From NCBI GenBank assembly GCA_004335835.1, contig RWJK01001509.1:77953-141952 (forward strand): a stretch of 64,000 nucleotides of DNA. The letters run 5' to 3'. Position numbers and translations under genes: made by a program. This document shows, in pieces, positions 1-18,773 of this stretch (position 1 is the stretch's first letter; each line of letters begins with the position of its first letter). The notes under the pieces were generated by a model. The model worked only from the letters and a program-made list of their open reading frames with translations, had not been told where the DNA came from and ran no database searches. The stretch is from Scenedesmus sp. ARA3. Its lineage: Eukaryota; Chlorophyta; Chlorophyceae; Sphaeropleales; Scenedesmaceae.

Positions 1-5988
<5,988 letters not shown>

Positions 5989-7115
5989 CGCCCTTCGCAC
6001 GCTGTGCAGGCGATGTAATAAGCCACTACAACATCGGCGTCTTCGCAATCAGAGATCGTTGGCAGTTTCGTCAAAAGGCCGGACAGTAGAAAGAACTCCG
6101 AGACGCATAGTGGACTACAAAGCGAGTCCGACAACAGATCAGTGAGCCCAAAATGACACCTGCTCATAAAGTGAGAGACTTTGGACTCCCTAAGTGACCT
6201 TCTTCAGACGTGCACAACTGCGGCACGCTCGATGAACAGATTTTGGCGCGCTCGATCACAAGTGTATTATCTCAAGTTCGTTCTTTTGTCAGCGTTTAAA
6301 TTGACATGGAGAGCTTGGCTATATAGCCTACAAAAATCTCCAGGCCGGATGCCTTGGACACAGCAACCCTGAACCCCCTGGCGAAGTACAAACGGCTACT
6401 CCACGTGGCCTCCAAGGTCCCAGCACTCGCACCTACAAGCATCTCCATATGCTTTCGAACTGCAATTTTGTTCTTTCAGTAGTCTGCAAGGCATCCTGCT
6501 GCAGGCCAGCAGCAGCCACCAGGTGATATATGTGGGACCCAACCACACATGCTGTGGGAATAAGCAGCAGCTTTGTAACCCAGCCAGCAAAGCTTGTGAC
6601 CTTGATGGCCGGTGTTGTAAGCTTGAAATCCGTTACTTTCATGCGCATGAACACATGCTTTTTCACCAGCCATGCCCTAACACTGCTGTTACGTGCATAA
6701 ACTATGCATGCGATGCCCAGCTTCTGTCGAAGTGTGCTTGCACACTGGCAGGCAAGTTATCAACACACCATCGTGATGCTGCTCAGCATAGAATGTGCTG
6801 CAGCACATCATGCCGCCTCTATGTCCACAAACATGCACCATGCTAATGGCAAAACTTCCGCCAACGATTGTCAACAGTCTTGTCAACCACCCCCTTGCAC
6901 CCATGTATGCCTTACTGTTGCACCTCGATGCTTCAATGCAAGAGGAACACAGAAGCTGAGATAGTGACCAACGGCTCTAAGGTGCAGCCGTTGTGCAACC
7001 TTAGATCTCATACAAGATGTGATGTAGTGTAGTGCAATACAACGGCACATTGCTGCGCCTGCCCCACGTGACCCGCCCACTTCGCGATTTGATCAAGTTG
7101 TCAGCACTTCTGCTG
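5989..7115. other. Intergenic: kinase promoter side and DnaJ 3' flank
   Basis: About 1.1 kb between two minus-strand genes. It should hold the kinase 5' UTR and promoter next to 5988 and the 3' UTR of the J-domain gene next to 7115. Short open frames here show no recognisable family, and base composition is more AT-rich than in the exons. No RNA gene seen. Confidence 0.5.
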
Positions 7116-7584
7116 CTAGCAGCTATTGCCTGGTGAGTACATACCAGGGTAGTTGCCATCCGGCCTATGCCGCCGCATTTGGTGCTGCTGCTGATTGTGC
7201 CCTGTGCCATAATCTTCTGCCGCCAGCCCAACTAGGGTTTCCTCCTGATCCTGCAAGTAATCCAGTGCTTCCTGCAAGCTGCCAAACTGCTCCAGAGCCA
7301 CATCATGCTGACTCAGCAGCACCGCGCGCAGCGCAGCACCTGCAGCAGCTGCTTGCTCCGGCTGACCGCCTAGCGCTGCTGCTGCGACTAAGCCACCAGG
7401 GCCGCCAGGCAGGCCAGCATGGTGCTTGCCACCATGCCGCTGCCTCAGTGCATACGCTGACAAGCCGCTGCTGTTGGCTGCTGCAGCAACAGCAGCAGCT
7501 GCAGCAGCTGGGTCCGTGTCGCGCGGTGCACTGGAGCTGCTGTGTGACTTGGTTGCCGCGGCTGCATTGTAGGGGCTCCACTGG

Positions 7585-7629
<45 letters not shown>

Positions 7630-8275
7630 GTCCCCTGTTCCTGACACAGGAATATGGTCAAAGCAATGCAGCATGTGAGCTGTTTGTGTATGGGGTTTCA
7701 GTGGTTGAACACGCTCTGTGGACCAGCAGAACAATGCTGGCATAGCGCTTCAACGCGGCCCAGCTGCCCGCCTGCAAGAGCCCACGACACAGAACAAGCC
7801 CCAAAACCTGCAGCGCTAGAGCACAGTACTGGCACTGACTCAAGCATGTCTGGTCACTGTGGCTGCTACTGCATGCATGCACCAGCACCCGAGCCCCACC
7901 TGCCATGTGTCTGCTGCTGCATCCAGCTGCTGGTCGTACTCGCTGCGCCTCTGCTCATTTGACAGCACCTCATATGCAGCCTTGCACCTCAGAAACGCCT
8001 CCGTGGTGTCCACCTGCATTCCACGCCATGATGTGTAGTTATTTTGCACCTGGCGCAGTATGCTAACAGGCTCTCAAGAGCACACTGCACTGACGCCAGA
8101 GTGTCCTGGTGTCATGGCTTACCTGTGCCTGCTGATGCTTGTCTGGGTGTAAGCTGTGCACTAAACGCTTGTAAGCCGATTTGATCTCCTGTTGGCTGGC
8201 ACTGCTTGGCACCCCAAGTACCGCGTACAGCTGCTGGTGCTCATCTGTACACAGTGTGCACCGCAGCAGCGTCAT
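7116..8275 (-). CDS. J-domain (DnaJ-like) co-chaperone
   Basis: Three exons fit in phase: 8275-8123, 8049-7900 and 7640-7116, giving 275 residues. Exons 1 and 2 form an N-terminal J domain: LYAVLGVPSSASQQEIKSAY, then the HPDK motif that stimulates Hsp70 ATPase, then KAAYEVLSNEQRRSEYDQQL. There is no CxxCxGxG zinc finger or DnaJ C-terminal domain, so it is a class C J protein. The last exon starts with a polyglutamine run (about 15 Q, from CTG repeats on the plus strand) followed by Ala/Ser-rich low complexity and a short helix-like segment (EQFGSLQEALDYLQDQEE). A GTATGT sequence just before the stop could be a further splice donor, so the C-terminus is less certain. The client and location are not evident. 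Confidence 0.8.
7579..7627. repeat. CTG/CAG run encoding polyQ in J-domain protein
   Basis: Nearly pure CTG repeat on the plus strand. On the coding minus strand it reads as CAG codons at the start of the last exon of the J-domain gene. Confidence 0.85.
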
Positions 8276-8884
8276 GTGCGGACTCTGAGCAGCTGATGCA
8301 ACTGGGCTGGAGCCCGGCAGCGTCCCGTCCCTGCAGTGCTCTTCTAATCATACCTTGTGCCCGAGGAGCCACGGAGCGCCTTGCAGCTCTTCTACCTCCA
8401 GCACTACGAAACGCATGCAACAGCATGGGCCCCAGGAACAACAGGAACCATCCGCATTTGACTTTTAAGATGCTTAAGTGCACAGCTCAACACAAACGAA
8501 ACTGGTACAGAGCAACCAAACGCTTTGAAGTTTGAAGATGGCCATACGCCAAAACCGCCCCTCCAGAGTTCACAGTGGTTGTTTGAAAGTGACAAACGCC
8601 GCGCCTGTTTTAGCAAGCTGCAGGATCACGCGACTACGTATCACAAGAGATGTCGCAAGGCTGCGCTCTAGCGCTGACGAGAAGCAGTTGGCACTAGCAA
8701 GCAGTAGCCCACAGTCACTCACGCCAAAATACCCAGCAAACCATGATTACTGGTATGCGTGCTCATTAATTACGTATCAATGGCTTATGAATTGCACATG
8801 GGCGCCGAGCCGCAGCAGGAGTTGCTTGTGGTGGCCTGATCTAACCATTGCCGGCTTACTTGATCACAGCAGACTGCTTGAATC
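8276..8884. other. Divergent promoter region, DnaJ-like / PIGU
   Basis: About 0.6 kb separating the start codons of two divergently transcribed genes; it should contain both promoters and 5' UTRs. No clear TATA element or conserved motif is recognised, and no additional gene is supported. Confidence 0.5.
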
Positions 8885-10932
8885 ATGGAATGGGTGTGGC
8901 TAGTATGGCACTGGAGCATAGCTATAGCAGTCAGGGTGATGCTTGTGCTGTCAGGAACAGGAGAGGCTTTGCTATGGCGGCCTGAGGTGTCTACGCCAGC
9001 AAACACTATGCTCAAGACACACGAAGGCATCCGGCTGCTGCAGCTAGGCATATCCCCTTACGAGGGTGACTCATGCCACATACCGCCGCTGTGGCTTGCT
9101 GTTGTGGCACCTTGGGTGCAGCACAGGGTGCTTTGTGTGCTGCCTAACATGGTATGTGATGTCGTGGCAGCAGCGGCACTGCTGTTGGCTGCAGCGCATT
9201 TGTTTGACCGTCCTGCAGGACCTGCCAGCAGAAAACGAGGTGGGCGCAGTGCGCTGCCAGCAGCTTGCATTTGCTTGCAGATGCTGCATAACATATGTCA
9301 GCACTGACACACCATGATATGCTTCGTTTCCTGTGCTGCCTTGCTGCTGCACTTGCTCTTGGTACACCCCTTTGCATCAGCACTATGCTTGCACTGCGCT
9401 CCCTGCATGCCTGACCACTAGAACTGCTTGCTGGACTTCTGTAACGTGCTGCAGATGCGCCCTGGCTGAGCCCGCAGCAGCTATCGCTGCTGTACCTGCT
9501 GCAGCCCTTTGCAGTGCTGGCCTGCGTGGCAGGCAGCAGCACCTCAGCAGAGAACATGGGCGTGCTGCTGGCAGTGGCTGGCGGTGTGACGCGCAACGCG
9601 CCCATGGCAGCAGCAGGCGTGGCAGTGGGCGCATACATGGGTCTGCACCCGGTGCTGCTCGTGGTGCGTGCGTTTGCATTACAGCATGAGGGTTTGGTGC
9701 AGATGCACACGGCACAGCTGCTACATTACAAAGCTACTTTACAGCATGACCTGCTTGTGTGAGCTTACCAGCAGTGGCTATGCTTGGCTAGCGCCCTGCC
9801 TGCTTGCTGTCTGTCAGCTGTCCACGCCTTCATGTCATCCCAACATGAGGCTGTGCTGTTGCGCAAATGTTGCTACTGTGCGCTGCCTTTTCTGCAGGTG
9901 CCGCTGCTGCTGCTGATGTGGCGCGGGCCAGAGGATGTGCTGCAGCATGTGCCTGGCCCCGTGCCACCTGTGGTCATGCCCAGTAGCAAGCACAGCAGCA
10001 AGGCAGGCCCGTCTGCTAGCACACAAGCAGATCGCAGCAGTAGCAGCAGTCACACAGCAGCTGCAGGCGGCCAGCTGCAGAATGGCACGCAGCATGAGCA
10101 CGCAGCAGGCGTCTCTGGTGCTGAGCCAGCAGCAGCACAGCAGCGGAGCTCTGCGCTGTGCCTGCCGTTCGTTGGTATGTTGGTTTGCTGCATTGGTGCG
10201 CTGGTCGTGCTGTCAGACAGTATGCTGCAGCAGCACTCACAAGCGCAGTGCCTGCCAGCGGTTCTGCAATGGGTGCAGCGACAGCTAGGTATGGCACACT
10301 CCCAGCAGCCGCTGCAGCTGCAAAGCTGTTGGGCTGTACGTGTGTACAAGCTGCCATTGCTGCTTGAGGATTACACCCCTAACATTGGCCTGTGGTGGTA
10401 CTTCTTCACTGAGATGTTTGCTGCATTCAGGCCCTTCTTCACATTTGTGTTCCATTCGTTTGCAGTTGTACTTGCAGTGCCTGTTGCCATCCGCTTCTCC
10501 AGCCGGCCATTGTTTGCGGTGTGGGTGCAGCTGTTCATCAGCTGCATGTTCAAGCCCTATGCATCTGTGGGTGACATGGTGCCCTGGCTGGCGCTGCTGC
10601 CGCTGCTGCAGCAGCAACTGCAGTGTGTCAAGGCGGGTTTGTTCTTCGTCAACTCGTTTGTGCTGCTGCTGGTGCTGGGGCCCGCCATGTGGCACCAATG
10701 GATCAACGTGGATGCAGCCAACTCCAACTTCTTCTATTCCATTACGCTGCTGCTGGGTGTGTGGTATACGGTGTTCCTGACGCATCTGGTGCGGCTGACT
10801 GCTCAGCTGGACAGGCGGCTTGCAGGCAAGCAACTAGAGTTGAGTGTGGATGACTTGGATGATGACGAGGATACGGCTGCTGCAGCTGACGGTGCTGCGG
10901 TTGCTGCTGCTGGCAAACACAAGAATGCCTGA
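8885..10932 (+). CDS. PIGU: GPI transamidase subunit PIG-U (CDC91)
   Basis: Multi-spanning ER membrane subunit of the GPI transamidase, which attaches GPI anchors to proteins. Three exons fit in phase (8885-9239, 9455-9663, 9898-10932) and give 532 residues; animal PIG-U has about 435. Family signatures are present: EVSTP...EGIRLLQLGISPYEGD near the N-terminus, then YLLQPFAVLACVAGSS. In the C-terminal half come DYTPNIGLWWYFFTEMF, YASVGDMVPWLALLP and ANSNFFYSITLLLGV. The extra length is mainly a Ser/Gln/Ala-rich loop of roughly 60 residues (about 9980-10150) between membrane segments, plus an acidic Ala-rich tail. The start at 8885 is chosen because hydrophobic sequence begins at once, as in the family. 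A TGTAA signal follows the stop by 27 nt. Confidence 0.92.
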
Positions 10933-11484
10933 GACTTGTTACAAATTTGTCATTTACATGTAACACAGCTCATGATCAAGCGCCTCTAGCATGCGTCCAG
11001 ATAAGCACAACAGAAGGCACGCCTCAAATGGAAGGGCCTCACTACCACACAACACCAGCAGGCGCAATAAGCGCGCCATGTGCTGCTTTGACACCTGGTG
11101 CATGACAACTACATGCAAGCTTGCGACAGTCGTGGGTGCAGGCTATAGCAGCGCAACAGAATATTCACAACTCAACACCTCCAGTCGTCACCTGCGCTAC
11201 GAACAACTATAAAAGTCGTCTTATTACAATTGACAAGCACTGGCACTGCAGCTGACTCATGCCAGGCGGGCCGGCACCTGGAGCACCACCAAGTGCACCG
11301 GCTAATCAGAGATGACAAAAACTGCCCCACCACCACGCAGCGCGCAGCCATGTGCTCACGCACCCAGACAAGCACACTGCTGCTGTGGAAGCAGCTGCAT
11401 GCAGCAGCACGCACTGCACTGGATGCAGCATGTCAAACAGTGTTGCCGGCAGCTGTCACCAGCAGGCTCGCAATCCTGCTGCCG
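10933..11484. other. Convergent intergenic region, PIGU / COQ5
   Basis: About 0.55 kb between two convergent stops; holds both 3' UTRs. A TGTAA signal for COQ5 may be the minus-strand match at 11224-11228. No gene recognised. Confidence 0.5.
10959..10963 (+). terminator. TGTAA poly(A) signal of PIGU
   Basis: TGTAA is the usual green-algal polyadenylation signal; this one lies 27 nt after the PIGU stop codon. Confidence 0.55.
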
Positions 11485-13598
<2,114 letters not shown>

Positions 13599-14475
13599 AG
13601 AGCTGCCAGCAAAAGCCTTCAGTTGCAAGTTAGATCCCTGTTGATCGTGCTCTCAGTGATGTCTGTGAACGTGACACAAGTTCACAGCAGCAGCAGCAGC
13701 AGCAGCAGCCCTACGTTGCCAGCGATTCCGATTCACAGCATGTGCACCAGTAAGAGACAGTTGTGGTGGGAGCTAAACGTTGCTTGCAATGAACAGCGAG
13801 TAACAACGTACTGCGGTCACACTGACACTGTCAGGCTCGCTCAATGCTGTAGTATTTGCAGCGGCTGCCGACGCAAATTTGGCGTGCGACATTGTTTTTG
13901 GTTCGATCATTCATCATTTACGCTTACAACAGCTCTGCTTCACCACCAAGGAACGTCAATCCGACTGTGTAGTGTCTGAGCTGGGGCAGAGGCAACATTT
14001 CTGCAGCTATGTCATGTGCTTTCGGTGTGTTAGCTTCTGATAATTGTGCGTGTAGGCCGGTAAGGCAGGCGCGGCCCCAGCGAGTGGCGAGCGTGGCGCC
14101 AATCTGCTTGCAGAGCACAGAACAGCTGCAAAAGAAAGCAACAGTTAACATCAAGCACGGTGAGTCTCTGAAGATGGAGATCGTTTGCAGGCGGTGGGTT
14201 GCAAGACAACCAGACGTGTCGGGTGTGGCCGGAACCACTGTGAAGTGTCCGAGTTGCACCAGCCGCCCCTGAGATGTTTCGGAATTTGTTGCTTGTCGAC
14301 CCATGTGTAGCTGCTGGGCGCTCTGCTAGGCTGCTGGGAGCTAAGTTCCTTGTTCGTTTGGATGCTTGGGCTTGGCCGGCGTTCTACAGCGGGGCACTTG
14401 CTAGCACGAAATTATGATGCGTGGTTGTACAACATGAGCTGAAATCAGTGTTGTCCTCACTATGCTGCAGCCAAC
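13599..14475. other. Divergent promoter region, COQ5 / hypothetical gene
   Basis: About 0.9 kb between divergent start codons. It contains an (AGC)n run near 13686-13708. Open frames at 14009-14272 (plus) and 13924-14304 (minus) overlap each other and match nothing I recognise; neither is annotated. Confidence 0.45.
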
Positions 14476-15512
14476 ATGGCAAAGGAGGGTTACCAACGCA
14501 ATCACCGACACCCGCCTGTTCTGTTGTGTAAGCCCTCGCCCGGGCTGGCATTCAGCATTTTTTGCTGTCACACACCCCTAAAATCAAAAGCAGGCTGTTG
14601 CCGCCCGCCGTACCATCCTAGTATGCTTGCGTGTGCTCAGGATGGTGCTGTGCTGTTTTGCTGACACAGCTGTTTGACCGCCTCACGTGCACAGGTGCTT
14701 CAGCAGTGCCGCCAGCAGCATCGTCAGCAAGCAGTAGTGACCACCGTTCACAGCGCTTCCTGGCCATTCCAGCTGTAGCGCACCATGCGCGCTGCCAGAC
14801 ACCGCTGCAGGCGCCAATAGTGCAGCCTAGCCACACCTCCATCAGCATCCCACTGGGCAGCATCGACCTCTATGGTGGGTGTTGGCTATTTGGCTATTTA
14901 ATGACGGTGAAAGGATGCATGTCATGCCACCACCTATCAAATTACTAGACACAGCAGCGGTTGGCAGGAGGCAGCAGCACACTGCAACCCGTTGTGACTG
15001 CCTCCCCCGGCTAGCAGCGGCAGGCACACACACCGCTGCGCACCACGCAATGCTTAGCTCCATCATTCCACCTGCGCTCAAGCACTGCTGAACTGCGCCC
15101 TGCCTGTCCTTTCCTCTCGCCCCTTCCTGCGCTCGCACGCTCTGCTGCAGGCAACTACAGCGTGCAGGGCCCCGCCATCATCCGCAAGATCAACAATGCG
15201 CTGGTGGCGCTGGTGCAGCCCGGCGGCGTGGTCAGCGTGCTGTGCAACACAGAGGGCCCCATGATGATGAGCAGCGCCTCGCTGAGTCACGACGATGACG
15301 AGGCGGCGCTGTGCCACCTGATGGGGCAGCACCTGGAGCTCGATGGCATGTTTGAGTGGAGCCATGGCGCGGAGGGCGTGCAGCAGCAGGGCATCCAGCA
15401 TGATGGCAAGACCATTGTGAGCCTTGGCAGCCTGTCAGATGACGCGCGCATCACGCTGCTGCCGGGTGGCAGCGTCAGCCACCCGGTCAATGTGCACCCC
15501 CGGCCGCGCTGA
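14476..15512 (+). CDS. Hypothetical protein, three exons
   Basis: I do not recognise a family. A consistent model joins three exons in matching phase 1: 14476-14527 (ATG in the context CAACATGGC, donor GTAAGC), 14695-14874 and 15151-15512, giving 197 residues. The N-terminal third is Ser/Ala-rich. The rest looks folded: VQPSHTSISIPLGSIDLYG, then NYSVQGPAIIRKINNALVAL, VQPGGVVSVLCNTEGP, an acidic DDDEAALCHLMGQHLELDGM segment, and a C-terminal GKTIVSLGSLSDDARITLLP. No signal peptide or membrane segment is evident. It is divergent from COQ5. The last two exons are better supported than the first; the start could lie elsewhere upstream. Confidence 0.55.
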
Positions 15513-18500
15513 GCAGTGCAGTGCAGGGGCCCATGCGCGCGTGCATGTGCAGGTTGTGGGACGGCAGCGGCAGAGAGGGGTGTGTTTGTTGGTTGAGTGC
15601 TTGGGTTTGCTGGTGAGCGGAGGGGTGGGTGGCGCACGTGTGTGTGCGCGCTTTGAGTGTGGTTGGGGCGTATGATAGGGCTGTGTGAGAGTGATGGAGC
15701 CCACCTGGTGCCGTGGCGTGTCTGGTTGGTATGCTTGGGCAGCAGGTGGGCAGGGTTTGCAGTGCCGGGTGTGGGTGCTGTTGGTTGGCTGCTGTTATGC
15801 AGAGGCATGCGTGCACCACTCCTACTCCAGCGTGCATGTGCTTGTGCATGTGTGTAGGCCGGTGTGCTTGTGCTTGTGGTCGTACTGCATGCTGTGAGAG
15901 GCGTGGGCATGCATGAGAACTGTGCGTGTGGAGCGTGCGGTTTGCGGCAGGCCATTGCGGCGTGAGGGTGCTTTTTTTGGCACCATCAGATTCGTGTGCA
16001 TGCATGTCTGCACTGCAACAGAGAGCGGTGTGGATGTCAGGGTGGTTGGTACCTGTGAGTGTGGTAGTACTGCATGCGTGTTGCTGGGCCACCTGCTAAT
16101 CCTGGCTCGTGATCTTGACAAACGGGCGCTTGATTGATTCAATGACGGGATGCATTGCTAGTTAGTATAGGTTTCTTGCCGTGCATCTGGTGTGTTGTGC
16201 ACTGTGTATTGTGCGGACACCCAAGTTAGGCTGCATGCACTCTTTGGCATATTGTGGTGGATTTTAAGGGACATCACAGCACAACAGTGCAACCAGCAAT
16301 CATTGCTGTCTTGCTTATCTCAGCAACTCAACTTATACATCACTGGTGTACCTGCCTGCAGCATATATATGCCTGCATAAATGGCGGCATAAGGCTGCCT
16401 ATTCAACCTCGTTCCTGGCATGAATTCTGTATCGTCGTAAGGCATCTTCGCATACGCTTACAGGTAAAATCTGTTGTTTCGTTTGGTTTTGGCACATGTG
16501 CTGCGCCTTGTGCTGGGTTGCAGGATATGGGCTGGTTGTGTCTGCTCCATGTCAGCCTTTGGGCACAGCTGCAGGGTGCTGTGTAGACACGGATGCAGCA
16601 CCCGTGTGTATGTGCTGCTCAATAGTCTGTGGGCTGGAATGGCAGCAACGGGGCGCTTAGTTCTAGCAAGGGTCAGGACGCTTGTCCCAAGCAGTTTTGG
16701 AAACAGCAACGCCCTGCGCGTTACCCTCTAATCAGGGCAAATGGCCTGGTGTGGTTTGGGGCGATGGACGGTTGAGGACGCAAGCATAGCAGGCGCTCAT
16801 GCAGTTATGCTTGCCAGCATCCAGAGAGTCATTGGAGGCTTGCTTTCCACTTGTTGCAGACACTTGTTTGTATGCAGCCCTTGCATGTTGCTGTGCACAG
16901 TTATACTATATCACGGGTTCAAGAAATGCATTGATACATCTGGCTGGTTGCTGCAGCCTCGTTTTGTAGGTGGTGGGTTCAGCTGGCAGCGCTGTTCGCA
17001 CACTTTTTTGGGTAACAGTGTACTAGCCACTGCCAGGTTGTGCACAGCTGTGGCACATGCTGGCAGGCTGCTTGTCTGGCTGCTTTCTTCTGCCTGCCAG
17101 CTGTCTGCATCCATGCTTCATCACCTCATGGTTGGTCTTTCCAAGCCACGCTGGCGCGCACTGTCGTGTCTTTGGTTGTGTCTTGTGCCAGCGCGGCTGA
17201 CTCCAGCAGTCATATCATCTCCTTCATGGCTTGGTGCGGTTGAACATTCGCCAGAGGCGCCGGGGTTGGGTCATGGTTGGAGGGTGCAGGGTTAGTGTAC
17301 AGGGTCAGTGAGGTGAACCGGAAGGAATTACCTAGCAGTTTTAGCAGCTCTTAAAACTATGCAATGTAGTTGCTGTTTGGTGTATCTGTCGTGTGCACTT
17401 CCCGCTGTCTTTCTGTGACCGCCCAAGTGGCAAGCAGCGCACACAGGGGTTTGCTGCCAGATTTGGGTTGGTCGGCCTGCTCGATGGGTGATGCAGTGGT
17501 TCTAATTTTCACAGCTTGCGTGGCCTGCGCGACACTAGCACAAGTGCCATGCAGCGTTTCGCAACCATGGCATTGCAAATGCAGCCACCATTCCTGGTGA
17601 TGTTACATTTGCAGAGCCCATGGTAGCTTGTTTTGTTTAGCATATGTGGGCCGTGCCTGGGGGGAAGAAACTCTCTGAGTGCATGAGAGGGGCACGTGGC
17701 ATTTGTACAGCTGTGAGGCTTTGCACTTTTGACCATGCACGGATTCTGCATAGTGTATGCGGTTACCCAGGACAGCAGCATCAGACTGATGCAAACACAG
17801 ATAGCAGGACATCCATGCAAGCTTTGCATCACCTGCTGAAGGGCGTGATTGTGATGCTCTTGCTGGTGCAGGCATTGCAGCTGTGCAGCGTTGGGTTGAG
17901 CTGCCAACAGTCGCAACTGCACAGGATAGATATACAGCACTGCAACTCGACACTTGCAGCACTGAATTCAGGAACCTGTGTGTCTGCAACGTACATTGAT
18001 GACTGTGCTGCAGTGCTGTTGCCAGTCTGAGCCGCCATGCTGTTCTCGAGTAGCGTCAGGGTGTTACACACAATTGCATGCGTGGGGTCGCCCGCCACTG
18101 GCACTTGGCAAGAACCTGGTAGGGAGTAAAATTGTGTTGTATGCGTCTTAGGCGTGAGCCCAGCTGCGTTGCTGAGAACTTGATCGCAAGCGTCGTGGTC
18201 CACGCCACGTGCTGCTCTGTGCCTGCCAGGTAGAGCATGTGAGCAGTACTTCCTCTTGCGTTGGTGGGCTGGTGGAGCTGTGGAGTGAGAGGTTCAGTGT
18301 GTGATGTTTGTTGTTTGGTGTGCACACTTCATATTCGTGAGATGTGTGTGAGATGTGTGCGGTGGTGCAGGTAGGCCTTAGGCTGTCGAACTTTGGCACC
18401 TCAGGATTGTTGGACGTGTATGCACGTGCTGCGATCTGCTATCTGCATAGGTACAGGTCGCTTGAGGTCGGTAACAACTTCACCTGTCATACCTGCTGGT

Positions 18501-18773
18501 TGCCCTGTGCAGGCGGACCCTTCGTGTGTCTGTCCAGCATGTTGGTGTGTACCAGAACCCTAGACAGAGTGAGGAGTAGGGTTTTCGCACTATACAAGGT
18601 CTGTACCGGTCAACCTGCTACCCGGCTGCTGAATTCCTTATGAATTATCATTGCTAGGTCTGAGGCCGAGAAGAAAGTGCAACACCTGAGGAACTTCCGA
18701 GTCAAACCTTCGCAGATTTTGATGGGGATCGTGAAGCTCGACTGAGCTGCACACGGCAGCGATTCAGCAGCAG
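15513..18773. other. 3.3 kb region without a convincing gene
   Basis: Lies between two plus-strand genes. The plus strand is markedly G/T-rich (TGTG, GTGTG and TTGG stretches), unlike the C/G-rich exons on either side. The longest open frame (16741-17295, plus, 184 codons) is Cys/Leu-rich without a recognisable domain. The region may hold a long 3' UTR, an unannotated lncRNA or decayed sequence; no RNA gene or transposon could be identified. Confidence 0.45.

Noticed and set aside
13860..13920. tRNA-like GGTTCGATC near 13890
   Set aside because: No matching acceptor stem, D-loop or anticodon arm around it.
13924..14304. 126-codon minus-strand frame in the COQ5 divergent promoter
   Set aside because: Overlaps another fortuitous frame on the plus strand, no homology recognised, sits between two start codons.
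16741..17295. 184-codon plus-strand open frame
   Set aside because: Composition follows the local G/T skew; no recognisable domain and no partner exons.
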